From: Apoda limacodes
Taxonomy: Eukaryota > Arthropoda > Insecta > Lepidoptera > Limacodidae
Length of the DNA stretch: 64,000 nucleotides
Direction of reading: 5' to 3'
NCBI GenBank assembly: GCA_946406115.1
Contig: OX291547.1
Coordinates: forward strand, 6,329,001-6,393,000
Both the position numbers and the translations under genes were made by a program. The stretch's first letter is position 1. Each line of letters starts with the position of its first letter. Below the pieces are notes generated by a model. It was given only the letters and a program-made list of their open reading frames with translations. It was not told the origin of the DNA and made no database searches. Below, one piece after another: positions 45,674 to 58,190 of this stretch.

Positions 45674-45956
45674 TTTTTATACTAATTTTTACATAAAATG
45701 AACCAATAAATTTAACCCCCTTTTTTTAGAATATTCGGATCACACAATATTTATTTAAAGGTACTTACTTAAATTCCATATTATTCTGTATTTATTATTT
45801 ACAAGAAGAGTAAAGAATTTTCTACTTGTGACCGCATCACGCGAAAACTACATAAAACTTGGCTATGTGATAGCGTATATGTAAGTATATCCCTAGCAAA
45901 CATTTAGGATAGATGATACCTATTCACTAAATGATGCCGTTAAAGTCCATCCGAAA

Positions 45957-46088
45957 GAAGTTGCCGGCAGAGCACATGAAACATTAAGTTATCAAAATCA
46001 GTTTTTGTGAAATGTAAGTGTAGAAGTTGCCGGCAGAGCACATGAAACATTAAGTTATCAAAATCAGTTTTTGTGAAATGTTAGTGTA
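45957..46088. repeat. 66-bp tandem duplication, nearly identical copies
   Basis: The unit starting 'gaagttgccggcagagcaca' occurs at 45957 and 46023. The two copies differ at about one base (aagtg / tagtg near the end). High identity points to a recent duplication. Confidence 0.95.
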
Positions 46089-46264
46089 AGAGTATATTGA
46101 CATAAAATTAAAATATATACCTAAGAAATGTTTTTTTTCATTTCAGTCATGCATACATACATTTTTTTATTTAATAATGTCAAGGTTTAGCTAATTCCTC
46201 AAAATAAATGCTGGTGGACATACTGTACATATTTAATTGTACCCGAAATTCAGGGTAAAAATCC

Positions 46265-46525
46265 TAAATTAGCACCACTGCCGTATCCGTACCAGCACGG
46301 GCCTGCAGATACATATAGGGCTGGGCGAGCTACGTGGATGCATGCGCTGACTCACCGGCCGGCGCGCATACCGGCGCGCACCATGCGCCTGCGTGTCAAC
46401 CACCTATTTATGTCGCAGGCGCAGGACGAAGCGCAAATAAACATCATCAAAGGGACGTCGAATTCCGCTCGGCGGTATGAGTCCGCAAACGCAACGAAAA
46501 CGACTGCCATTGTCTACGGATGAGT
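46265..46525 (-). promoter_or_regulatory. GC-rich island with a consensus splice donor on bun's strand
   Basis: Dense CpG and GC sequence ('ccggccggcgcgcataccgg', 'cgcaccatgcgcctgcg', 'tcgcaggcgcaggacgaagc') breaks the AT-rich intron. On the minus strand GGCCG|GTGAGT at 46356/46355 is a strong donor, and CATAAATAGG (about 46403-46412) is TATA-like but too close to the donor to be the only promoter. This fits a non-coding alternative first exon of bun, as the family is known to use several promoters. No transcript evidence is available. A plus-strand 61-residue frame here is considered incidental. Confidence 0.3.
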
Positions 46526-46959
46526 TATTTTCGCAAATAGATACAGAGCAGCGGTAGTTATTTGAATACATCGAGGAAACTGTGATCGTAACTAAACGGT
46601 TACATCGATTATTATGATTTTTTTGTATGTGTATGAGTGGGTGACTGGATAGTTAACATTCATAATTGGATATTGTGGTCAAGTAAAGCGTTAAGTAAAA
46701 TTAATCATATTTACAAAATAAATAATGTTGGATTAGTACCAAAGAAGTAAAGAATTTGGATCTAATAGGTGGCGCTGCGTTTAAGTTATTAAAAGAAAAA
46801 AAAATCAATTTTCAAAACCAATTAAAAATATCCCAAACAATAACGTCAACGAAAAAACAATTATCACGTAGTCAAAACTTTTTTTCTTTTCAATTCTATT
46901 TCGTCAAAATCGACTGAATGATGGCGTAATTATGAAGCTGTGACATGACGGTAATGGTT
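46526..46959. other. No gene recognised
   Basis: AT-rich, nothing supported. Confidence 0.35.
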
Positions 46960-46998
46960 CCATTTTTGCCAGTCGGCTACGGAACACTAAAAATTGTT
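46960..46998 (+). repeat. 3' end scrap of the gggttccgta repeat family
   Basis: 'tcggctacggaacactaaaa' resembles the family end 'tacggaaccctaaaa' seen complete at 61878-61893. Confidence 0.5.
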
Positions 46999-49850
46999 GG
47001 TTTGCTACTCTATGACATGGTCCATGCAGGATTAACAAGAGGTATTACGAGGTACCTACACATTACATGAAATTATCATCTTTCTTTTTAGTACACAATC
47101 CTCATCAGGTAATAAGGTACCACATTCAAGCATATTCTGAAATTCGTAAAACTTTTGCACGGCAAAAATGATTTTATTTAACTTTTCAATCTCGCATCTG
47201 CTAAAGTAGGTAGGCAAGAATATAGGTAGGTACGTAACTCGTTTGTAATCGCATTTAGAATTTTGCTAATATCGAAAATGTCAAATCCGAATGGACCCTA
47301 CTGTTACGTTACGATTTAATTAATTCCGAGTATAGAGTTGGATGTCAAATTACATTTTCATTATTATCGCCTTATTCTGTATTATACACATGTTTGTACC
47401 TATGTATTTTTCATAACAATGTACCCTAAATATTCATAACAAAGTATCTTTGATTGAATTGTGCCTTTATAAGGTCAGTGGCCTGTTCGGATTTTCGAAT
47501 ACTGCGGGTCTACGAAAGTACAAACTGGTAAAATAAAATTTAAAAATATATTTTTGATTTTCGATTACTTTTATAACGCCTGTGAAGTTGGCCGGCCATT
47601 TTCTCTTTAAGGAAATGCAAGCAATACCAGAATTTGCAGTTTTATTGCAGTTCAATTTCCAAATTTGCAGTCGTTATATTTTAAGAATATATGAAGTTAG
47701 CACGCTACAGACACCTGCACGGTAAAAACAGATTACTTAAAACAAGGCAAATTGCTTTGTAGCAAATTTATTAACTCCAAGAAAATTATCCTCTCCCTAT
47801 AGACGTAAGAGAATATTTACTTAGTAAAAGTAAAAAAAAATCTTGAAAATATTTATTTGTACCAAGACGAAAAATATTCAATGCAATTCAATAAATCAAG
47901 TCAAAGATAAGTTATTCTTTAAGTGAAAGATGTTTCGATTTCCATTAAGGAATTTTTTTGTTAGAATAAAAATATTATTCTTTATTAACTGCACAGACGT
48001 ATTTTTTTACCCCATAGTGTAGGGTGTCGTTGGATAGCTCGTTTAAAAATATTTAGCATTATTGTGGTGGGAGTGTCATTTACCACCTTAAGAGTAGTCA
48101 CAAGGATTCCTAAAGAATCATTATTATTTATTACAATTATTCTGTTAATCAGTGGGTTGTTTCAAGAATGTTTTTATTTTATTAGTATTTACATTTCACT
48201 GTCTCAGGTCTGACTGATCTCAAACTAAGTTTAACCATGATTTAGAATGTCCAAAAAAAACACGTGTTAAACATAAATGACTGCAGATTTATCAGCCAGT
48301 TCCATGTGCGTCTTAACGCATTCCCCAGGTTTTTCTTAATTTACCCAGAAAAAATAAAAAACATAAATAAATATATTTCGAATTTTTTTATACAATTTAA
48401 ATAAGTGCCTCAGCAAACAAAAAAGGTATCCAAAACATATGTTTTGCTTATCATATTTTATTAGTAGTGTCTAGTTGGCATGGTTAATCATTAGATGGAT
48501 GAGCCCTCTAGTGACAATTTTTTAAGCTCCTCCAAGCTTCAGAGGGCAAATAAAACCATTGGTTCTGGCTGTTATGCCATAAAACAGCAGTCAATAAGCC
48601 CATTTATACTTCTATCGCATCGTTATTATCGCATCCGTATGTAAGATTGCATGCTTCTTTTTACATAGGTACTTAGAACAGTCATCATAATAATGCATGC
48701 TCCATGCATGCATGGTAGGCAGGCCTGTATTGGGTCAATAACTTAAAAAATATATATGTTGATATGGCCATGCCCACGAATTTAAAAAAAAATCAGTAAA
48801 ATTGATTTTTAAATCGTAAATGTAGATATTATTTACCTACATTTGTAGTACCTTATTTATATTTAAGCATTTTTTTCAATAATGGTTCAAAAAACGCTGG
48901 TCCATATTATGATGGCATGATGCAAGTACCAAAAATAGCTCTACCTACTTAAACCTCTGTAAACAATCCACCTGCTTGGAGCCTAACATATTATTAAACT
49001 TTCTTAAAATCTAAAATGTTTGCAAATATAACTTTAATTTACATCAGTCAGACTCAGGTGTAAACAAAATCTGAAAAACATTTTTTTGCCCTACTAAATA
49101 AAATATCCTTTGTACCTTATATTTTACCAGGTAAATGCAAGTATTAAAAATATTTAAACTGATACCAACAAGTTTTGACGTAAGATGCCATGTAAAGCCT
49201 TTAGTATTTTAGGTTTATTTATTAAGAAATAAAAACTTTATATCATAGTGACTGAGTAGCACAGGTGATAGTAATCTGTACTTCTGGAATTGTTAAGTTG
49301 TTTCAAGTCTGATTTGTGTTTCGTTCAGCAATACTACACTACCTATCACATTTGTAAGACAGGTTGCTATCTTGAAAGAATCACCTGTTCAGGATGAGTA
49401 TCCTGATGGTATATTTACTAGATGAACACCCACAGTTTCACCTGCAGAGAAACCCTTTACCCATGGGAACTTCTAAGTCCTGCCCTACAGCTATGTTGCA
49501 ACCCACAAATAAAAATATTTATATGGGAATCAGAATAAAAAATAATCTTTATCTTTTTAAGCTATACCTGCACTAAACATCAGGTCACCTGATTGCTTTG
49601 TTGCAATGTAAAGGAATCATCGATATTTAAAATTAAAAACTTATTCTAATCAATATAATTTATAGATTATGTTACTCAGTAGGGTAATTTATTTATTTTA
49701 TATTGATACATAAAGTTATTACAAAATATTACACATCAAATATTTATAAATGCAAAAGACAGTGAGTCTAAGTACTAACTAATACAAAAGCAGTTTAAGT
49801 ATTTTCGCCTATGTTAACAGAAAAACAGTGTCATCTTAACTTATAGCTAA
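46999..49850. other. Long AT-rich stretch, nothing recognised
   Basis: Short frames only. 'atgcatgctccatgcatgca' near 48692 is a small palindromic cluster. No gene or clear repeat. Confidence 0.35.
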
Positions 49851-50074
49851 CTAGCTTTTGCCCGGGGTTCCACCCACCCTAAATTTGGTTTATCGGTGTA
49901 GGACTCAACGGCAGCTCCTCAATTATAAAAAAAAACTGATTGATATTTGAAGTTTTCAAGTAGCCTATGTCCTTTCTCGATCTCCATGCCAAATTTCATC
50001 TTAATTGGTACAGCGCTTTAAGGGTGAAAAGTTAACATACAGACTTACTTTTGCATTTATAACATTATTATGGA
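49851..50074 (-). mobile_element. Non-autonomous Helitron, compact complete copy
   Basis: Minus-strand reading starts TCCATAATAATGTTATAAATG at 50074 and ends GGTGGAACCCCGGGCAAAAG then CTAG at 49851. The interior has 'gtaccaattaagatgaaat' and 'cgataaaccaaatttaggg', matching the copies at 36464 and 59257. Both ends are recognisable in about 224 bases. Confidence 0.8.
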
Positions 50075-50752
50075 TGTAATTTTATGAGGCAGATTTAAGA
50101 TCAATAATTTTAAGGTGTTATTAAACAGGTCAACACTATTTATAAGTATTATAATTGGTTTTTTTAATAAGTATTGATACAGTAACTGAAATGACCATTT
50201 TGAGTCAAATTTTTATATAGTTGAAGTGGTACAAATACATTTATTTAACGTGAGGAGCGTACGGGTTACATATTTAGTGATAAAATTAACTTTTGATAAT
50301 AGTATCGGTGAAAGTAAATTTAAAAATTTGTAAAGAAACATTGTGTCAAATTTTGTTGGCAAAGACTGAGTGCAATTTTATTAAGCCCGTTAACAGACGG
50401 TTCATAGGGTTCATTAATAATATTGCTGCAATAGTTTAATATCTTAATAAACATTTTTGGACTCTTGGAATACAGTTGATATAAACATGGTAATACAGAT
50501 TCCACACAATACTACAAAATTCCAGAATAGATTTAACAAAACTATTTGCAGAATTTTTAGGGTAGTAGTTTAACTCAATAGTTCAGTAATTCTTTTAATA
50601 ACACCTAGAGTCCAAAAAGCTTTTTAAATGGCATTATCTATGTGAGAAATAAATGAGACTTGGTCGTCCATTGTAATTCCCAGATTATGTATGGTATTAA
50701 CTCTGGAAAGATAGTTATCGTTAAGTTAACATATTTCTGCTTGATGAGCAGC
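50075..50752. other. No gene recognised
   Basis: AT-rich, nothing supported. Confidence 0.35.
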
Positions 50753-51107
50753 TTTTTAGGGTTCTGTACCCATAGGGAAATTAGCGGAACCCTATCACTA
50801 AGACTTTGCTATCCCTCCGTCCGTCCATCTGTCACCTGTATAGGCCTCTATAGGCTGTATCTCATGAACCGTGATAGTTAGACAGTTGAACTTCTCACAG
50901 AGGATGTATTTCTGTTGCCACTATAACAACAAATAGAATAAAATAAATATTTAAGGGGGCTCCCATACAACAAACGTGATTATTTTGTTCAATTTTGCTC
51001 TATATTGATAATGGAATAAAATATTCACAGAATATCTTGTTATGTAGACACTTTAAAAATCAATAATTAAATTAAAATAATACAAATCGCACTTGGCCGA
51101 TTTTTTT
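50753..51107 (-). repeat. Full copy of the gggttccgta dispersed repeat
   Basis: On the minus strand it opens 'aaaaatcggccaagtgcgat' at 51107 and passes 'ttgtatgggagccccctta', 'ctctgtgagaagttcaactg' and 'gacggacggagggatagc'. It ends 'ggttccgctaatttcc' and 'gggtacagaaccctaaaaa' at 50753. Both family ends are present. Confidence 0.8.
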
Positions 51108-51500
51108 AGTATATGTTATAATAGAGCATTTATTAGAATTTAGAATTAATTATTTATCTAAACAGTATTGAGACAATTTGTGGCAGTCATCTACTTCAGT
51201 CACACGCCTGTACATCATATCATCTACGTAGAGCAGAAATTTAGTATGTTTTAGGTAATCTATACATATATTAAAATGGTAGGAAAGTCTGTACATTGAA
51301 TTTTTTTAAAAAGAATACTTTTGGTGTGATCTGCAATCGATACTGAAGCCAAAAATTTAGTTTTAAGAATTTGTATGTCCAGGATAAACTCAAAAAGTAC
51401 TGCATGGACTTCAAATTTGGCATGAATATAATTAAGAAGTCTGGTCAACATAAAGGCTACATATTATCACGCTATCACCTACAGGGAATGAGCAGTGAAC
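51108..51500 (+). repeat. Decayed Helitron-related fragment
   Basis: 'aaaggctacatattatcacg' and 'ctatcacctacagggaatga' (51453-51493) correspond to 'ataggctacatatcatcacg' and 'ctaacacaaataggagcgga' in the 59257-59450 unit, so this is an old relative. The upstream part ('catggacttcaaatttggcatga') fits the same family loosely. Confidence 0.4.
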
Positions 51501-54500
51501 TTTTATTTCTTCAACGCATTCTGTAACACCATGTAATCTAACGAGGCATATTTGACTTGCTTCTTTATTATTAATTATTCTACTCACACATAGCCATTTA
51601 TTTTATGTAAAAAAATCGTGTAAAGTCATAACTTAGATATGTTATAATTTTTCACCAAATAAAAATGTTTCCTATTTGCTAACTAGATGGCGTTGTCGTC
51701 GAATTAGATCGCGCTATGGTTTCGTTCACAAAAAAGTGATGTTATAGTATAGCGTTCACGCAGACGACGTCGAGGGCAGCAGATAGTCATCAATATCAAT
51801 TGTGTATGATGAAAAACGCCTCGGGCCGAGGTGAGAATCCTGTGGATTCTTAGAAGGCACAGTTAAGTAACTGAAGCAGGAAACCCTTAACGCAAGCAGC
51901 CTGACTTCGATTAATTATGTAACAATCGATCCAACTAAGTAAGTTGCCGTGCACACCAATTATCTCAAGCTTTTTATGGGGAGAAAATGATTGATTTTAT
52001 CAGTGCACACAACTTTCTATTACTGAAAGATTTTTGGAATTAGTTCAGTAGTCGCAGAGATTACATATATGGGTCATTCTAAGTTAAGAGGAACGCACAT
52101 GTATGGAGAGACACGCCAAAAAAAATTTAAATACGATCTTATTATTTTATTTATTATCAAGAACAGCTATCTGATGCATATCTGTAAGGTGGCCAATCAC
52201 TTTATAATTTTTTTTCTGTTTTATAATTATAAGAGACCAGGGGAGATACTCGATACAGGGGAGATACTAGATATACAAGGTAGGACAGAGAGAAAACACA
52301 AGTGCTACTATATAAAAGAAAAACCTTTTTTTTTTTAATTAATGAACTTTTCTTATGCATTTTATAATAAATAATAATCAGACTTGTTATTCTCAAACAG
52401 CTATGCCTGAAAAACATTTACTTAAGATTGAATGTAATATAAATCTCTTGTCTCTTACCATTAAAAAAAAATTTAAAGTACCTTCTTCGAAATCTTTCTA
52501 GTATTGTCACAGATTTTACTAAATTTATCTTTGACTTCATCATCTTCTTCTATACCAGTACACACATGCTATGTAATGGTACTCTTTTTTTTGTTTTTTT
52601 AGAAAAAGTTTGACCAGCACACAATCACAATTGTTTGAAGTTTTTTCCCAGATGTTGAAGGCTTCGGGTCTTCTAGCTGTCTTGTCTTTGTACAAAATAA
52701 TGCTTCAGAGAGCTGTGGAAATTCTTGTAGCTACATTATAAGAAGACAATCCATAAATATCCTCAATATAGAAACAAGGTTTTATGGGATATATTTCTGA
52801 ATAATCCATTATTTACCCAGTACTTGGTACCTAATGTAAAATGATTGCAGACATCCAAGTTGTAGAAGCAGATTGAACTTTTCATAAGCAAGCAATAAGT
52901 TAGAAATACACTTCCCAAAACTTAGTTTGGAATCTTTAGTTTGCCCGGAAAATATATTTTTATTAGGTAAGTTTTAGTTTGACTTCTTTATCTAAGATAG
53001 CATCATCAATTAAACTTAAACCTTTGTGTTTGGGCAATTTTCCTGAAGTGTCTTAGACAGGTCTTCCAACAATGAAATATTAGTGCCAATTGCAAGTCGC
53101 CAAGTCCTCTTGCAAGTGGCACCTACCCCATCAGGAGCCCCGTTGCTGTGGCCAGCCTCATAGTAATTTCAAGTGAAATAAGTCTCTTGTAATATTGTTG
53201 CCAAGACTTTAAAAATAATTTTATTGTAGTATAGTACTACTGGCCCTGTCGCTCAAAAAAAGTAAATCGGTGAGTAGACAGAAAACTTTCAAGTATGGGC
53301 TGTAGAAGGGCAAATTGCTGGAGGTGAGTGCAACAAATTTATAGACTAAGTACAGAAGCATACATGTCTTGTCTCTTGTCCAGCTTCTTTGGTGTAGACC
53401 ACTGTGTGCATTCTTATTTGCCGTCTCAATCATCCAAAATGAAAAGATCTTAAGCATATTTTGTTTAGTAATTTTAGCTGAAGTTCACAAGTATAATTGC
53501 ATCCCTCTCAGTTAGGGTTTATTTTTTTGTTTTAGAAGCATAATATTGAATTTGTAAACCAAAAATTTTTACCATTTAGATTCCAAGTCCAAAATCAGAT
53601 CTGTGGGTATCTCACTAGGACTTTAGGTATCTCCCCTGGCATCCTTAGAGACAGAGAATATATGGCAGAATTCACCTCAAAATATTATAGTATTAGTATG
53701 GATAAAAACCAATCCAATTAAAATAATTTGTATAATTTCAGATAGGGATGACGTCTCAGGAGCGAGGCATTACGTTTAAGTCTTGCAGCCTGCAGTATTT
53801 ACAGTGACATGTTGTGTCAAGTTTTCACTAGCTGTAGTATTTACCATGCAACTTGCATTTTATTTCATTAGATTTCATGCATCTGCATATACCTATAGTC
53901 ATGCATGAGTATAACTTCTTGTAGATCATTTATAATTTGTATTAAATAAGAAATTTGGATTATTTCTTGATGTAAACAAAAAATAAACCAAAAAAATGTA
54001 AACTAAATCAGGTTTAATTTGTACATAGGATATGTTCAGTGATCCCACAAAATGTAAACAATGTGACAATTTTTTTATGGGTGGGCAGTGAACTTACTTT
54101 ACTTAAAAATTCATAGATCAGAACTATCTAATATCTGTTATAGTTTCATATATGTCTCACAAATAAGGCTGATAAAATACTCTAAGGATATCCAGATCCA
54201 AAATCTTATGTAGTTATGTAAAATCATTAACATTCAGTTCTTAAACTAATTGTACACCAAATATTCCTTAGTTGCAAGTATTCTACCAGTTTAGTATCTT
54301 ATTATTAGAAAAGCAAAACTATTGTTTTTAGTTAATAACTTTGAACAGATAAGCTTACTAGCTTTAAGTTTTTACACATACTGTATAAAATTGTTTTTTA
54401 ATAAAGCAGGAATATAAAACCACACACCCATATAAAGCAGGAATATAAAAAGATTTGTTATTAAGACCTGTTCCAAAACTGGCCAAGTAATTATCAGCCG

Positions 54501-54934
54501 GTAAAGTTAAAAAATATTCCCTTTTTGGAATGGGAGTTTGAAAGTTAATTTTCACATTGACACAAGTGAATTTCAGCCTTTTCTATGGCAGTGTAAAGAA
54601 TTCAACTTGACAGTTGAAACATTACTCTACCCCGGGCACCCCAAAATCACTTTTTTAACTTCCTCAATGTGATTTGGAATGCACCCTAAAAGGATAGATT
54701 GTGACAAGGCATCCAAATATTTATTGCATTGGTGGAGTAGACCAGTTGGTAAGTTGTGACTCACAATCACATTGATAAATAAACTTAAGTAAAAGGCCCT
54801 ATAACTTCAAATTTACAAAAGATCATCATGTGTCCTTAAGTAAAATAATTAGAAAATTATAAGGAAATGTATGAGGCCCTAGAAAGGCCCTCAACTTATT
54901 ATTGAATCCTAAAGTAAAATGATTATTTACTAAC
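51501..54934 (-). other. Intron sequence downstream of the bun exon
   Basis: Begins with the donor GTTAGTAAAT on the minus strand at 54934. It is AT-rich with no recognised exon. A small tandem 'ggggagatactcgatacag / ggggagatactagatatac' pair lies at about 52240-52276. Confidence 0.6.
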
Positions 54935-57618
54935 CTTTCATCCTCTGGTGCTGGAAGTTGCTGCTGCTCCTCTTTGCCATCATTAGCGTCACAAGTCTGC
55001 AGGCTGTCTGCAGGCACATCCAAGGCACCATCACTAGCATTTACATTAGCACTCACTACTGCGGTACTAACCGCATGTGACACATTGGCATTCACTGGAC
55101 TACTGAAATTCTGAGTCTCATGACCAGGTTGTACATTATTAGTAACATAAGCTCCTGAACTCACAGGTAATGACACAATTGGTGAATTAGTTCCCGAAAC
55201 TGTTGCCTCAATAGGTGCCACACTGCTCTGCGACATAACAGGCACAACACCACCATACCCTAATCCCATACTGGTTTGTGATGGAACCACATTAGGATGT
55301 ACACCACCACTCATACCAACAGGCATAGTCTGTTGCATTGACATCGGAATGTTCTGGTGCCCCATAGATACTTGTGGCACTTGTTGATTAGAGACATACT
55401 GCACAGCACCCATCTGACCTTGCCCACTAGCTTGTAACATGCTCTGAGGTTGTGCCATATGTTGTGCAACAGTCATTGGCTGACCAACATTTGCCTGCTG
55501 CATGTATATAGGATCTGATCCAGGCATCTGCATACCAGCCTGATTTCCATCCAGCGTAAGCTGCATATTTTGTGGTGAAGCTGTCATCATCTGCATATTT
55601 CCCTGAGGTACATTCCCTTGTTGCTGAGCCATGGTATGTACAGCTGCCTGCTGCTGATTTAGTGTTTGAAGATTTGCAGGCAATGTTGACCCTTGTGGCT
55701 GCGTTGCCATGGACTGAAGATTAGATGGTAGAGTTGAACCTTGTTGTGATGTTGCAATATTTGTAAGTACTTCTTGTGGCATAGTTTGGCCTTGTGGAGC
55801 CATTTGCGACTGCTGAGTATGATATTGAGGAGCAGCATGCTGTGTTTGCACCATTGCTTGTTGATTAGGGTTCATCATTGTTTGATTTGTATGTTGGCTG
55901 ACAGCTTGGTTATACTGAGGCTGAACATTAGACATATTTTGTTGCTGCAATTGAGGGTGCATACCAGGTACTACAGCCTGCTGTGGTTGCGTAGTCAACT
56001 GATGCATTTGAGGTATTTGCTGATTGGGTCCAGCTAATTGTGTAGGCATTGAAATTTGCTGTATATGGTTAGGTAGTTGTTGATTTTGCATAGCTTGAAT
56101 CTGAGCTTGACTAGGCATATGCTGAAGTTGTGGTTGTTGGGACCCCATAGACTGCTGGCCCTGCAAATGGTGACTCTGTCCCAAGTTTATCTGGTTCTGT
56201 TGCATCGAATGAATTTGTTGAGGGTTTGGCTGGCTCGGCATTTGTTGGATTTGCATTTGTGGTAATTGTGGTTGCTGATTAGCAACTTGACTAATCTGTC
56301 CTTGGGCAGGCATACCTTGCATCTGGGGCATTTGCTGTTGCAATTGCTGTATATTTGGTATTTGGGATGGGGGCAGATGTTGATTTATTTGTTGCATTTG
56401 CTGATTAGGTATTTGTTGCATCTGTTGTGGAATTTGTTGATGCATTGGAATTTGCTGCATTGGAATACCCTGAGATTGTGCAATAACTTGTTGCAATTGA
56501 TGCTGAGGGAAACTTTGAGGAATCTGTTGCACTTGTTGTTGTGCCTGAGGGTGGTTTTGAGTTGTTTGCATAGTTATGTGGGTCATGCTTTGCGGATGTT
56601 GTCCCACTTGCTGATTAGACTGCAAGCTCTGATTGGGTATTTGCTGAGGCATCTCTAAAGGTGGAGATTGAACAGATACAGCTTGAGGCATTTGCTGTGA
56701 CACTACATTAATAGGTTGAGTCAAAGACTGGCCAGGTGAAAGCATTGGAAATTGTTTCTGAATATTTTGATCCATCTGTTGGCTTGTCACAGGGTTTCCT
56801 TGTAGATCTTTCGAACATTTGTTGATCAGATCGTTTTCATCAAGTTGACTATCATTTATAACAACTCCACTGTCTGGAGCTTGTCCAGAATTAGTTTCCG
56901 TAATATCCAAGTTATTGTTTAATGTTATTGGTGTACTCTGTTGAGTGGTAGTATGATCCAAATAGTCCATGCACATCCAACGTCCCCTGCGAAATGGTTC
57001 AGTACTTTCTATCTTAACTACTTTAAAGCGTTCATTCCTAACATGTTCCTGTATTTCTTTCATACCTTCTTGGGGTTTTGTATTGCCTATTAAATTGATA
57101 ATACTACCTGCCCCAGCATTTGTTACACTGACACGCATGTCGGTCACTTCAGAAATATTACTATTTGGCACTGCTCCTCCTATTTGATTAGCACAATTAT
57201 CCTGGCCAACAATAGCAAGTCCATATTGTGAACTTGTGGGTATAACCGGGGCACAACCTAACGATGCACTAGAAGCATTGTAAAACACATCATCTTTTGA
57301 AAATGTGTCTTCCGAGAAACTTGGTGTTTCATTTTCTATGTCGGTCACCCTCGAGATGTCATCGGTGTGAGATTCATCCAGGTCGTCAGCGGAGTCTTCA
57401 CCAGCATCGGTGCTAACTCGAGATCCAACCGTCACACTGGTGATCTGAAACGAAGATATTTTCCTAGGGTTATGGGTAGCCTGAAGACTCGTCGGATGAC
57501 TCACACCCTTCTCCGACTCATTTAGTCGAAGAGTTTCGCTTGTCGTACGGTGTACGACACTATTAAATTTGTTTTTTTCACTATTTTTATGTGGCTTTTG
57601 AATCAGATTGTCAGCCAT
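54935..57618 (-). CDS. bun: Bunched / TSC-22 domain family protein, long isoform, main coding exon (partial)
   Basis: This encodes the N-terminal 894 residues plus two bases of the next codon of a long TSC22D-type regulator. In Drosophila, Bunched A promotes growth together with the adaptor Madm (known for the family). Conserved motif 1 is at about 53-93: KISSFQITSVT, then ADDLDESHTDDISRVTD. Motif 2 is at about 196-222: RFKVVKIESTEPFRRGRW then MCMDYLD. Both are hallmarks of long TSC22D isoforms. Residues about 280-780 are rich in Gln, Met, Pro and Asn, with no motif; 'QGSTLP(S/A)NLQ' occurs twice. The frame stays open to 54826, but the minus-strand donor GAAAG|GTTAGT at 54935/54934 right after PAPEDE marks the true exon end. 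The leucine zipper (TSC box) must be in later exons, not found here. The start ATG (cataATGGC) follows an in-frame TAG nine codons upstream (57643-57645). Confidence 0.93.
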
Positions 57619-57850
57619 TATGCCGTCCGAATCGCAGAATGACTATCTAAAGAATATTTCACTGTTTATTGGTTTTAAAGACATTTGATAGACTTTTTAA
57701 TCCCAAAAATACATGAAGTATAAAACCATTGTACACTCACAATTTCACTAACACGATAATTTGACTATTTAAACTGTTAAAATTCATTAGTAAACACACA
57801 CAGTTGCGAACATCTTACAGACGGCAGCAACATGGCGGCCATTTATGCGC
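57619..57850 (-). promoter_or_regulatory. bun 5' UTR and probable promoter
   Basis: ATGGCGGCCAT at about 57832-57842 resembles the YY1/Pho-type site often found at broadly expressed promoters. On the minus strand a donor-like TCT|GTAAGA (near 57817) and an acceptor-like TTCTTTAG (near 57646-57653) could remove a short 5' UTR intron just before the bun ATG. No TATA box is clear. The transcription start is inferred, not seen. Confidence 0.35.
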
Positions 57851-58190
57851 AATGCTTGACATTTGCAGTAAACTATAGACAAACTAATGTTGTGTTCCAG
57901 AACACGACGAGTGAGCTGAAATTATTTGGAAATCATCGCATTCGCAGGGTAGGTATAGACCTACTGTGTACCTGGGTCTACAGAATTTTGGCTCGACCCT
58001 TCTCTGTAAGTCATGAGACAGTGTTATTCTTAAATAAACAAACCGTTGTAGGAGTCTGTCATTTTCATAAAAAGTACAATAACGTACAAAAGTGAGTTCA
58101 TAATGAAAACTAGTTGAAGAACAATCTACCCAGAGCTGGCTACTGGGTCCGCTTATTGTAAGAAGTGGATGTTATGGTCGCTAAACAAAA
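57851..58190. other. Upstream flank of bun; no gene accepted
   Basis: An 87-residue plus-strand frame starts in the promoter core (MAAIYAQ, 57832-58095) but has no known motif; its ATG is probably the promoter motif itself. Confidence 0.4.

Noticed and set aside
55774..56658. Several 62-130 residue leucine-rich open frames on the plus strand
   Set aside because: They are antisense to the Q-rich part of the bun exon; CAA/CAG codons read backwards give TTG/CTG leucines. They are shadows.
57832..58095. 87-residue plus-strand frame starting MAAIYAQ
   Set aside because: Its ATG is part of the ATGGCGGCCAT promoter-type motif, and the protein has no recognisable domain.
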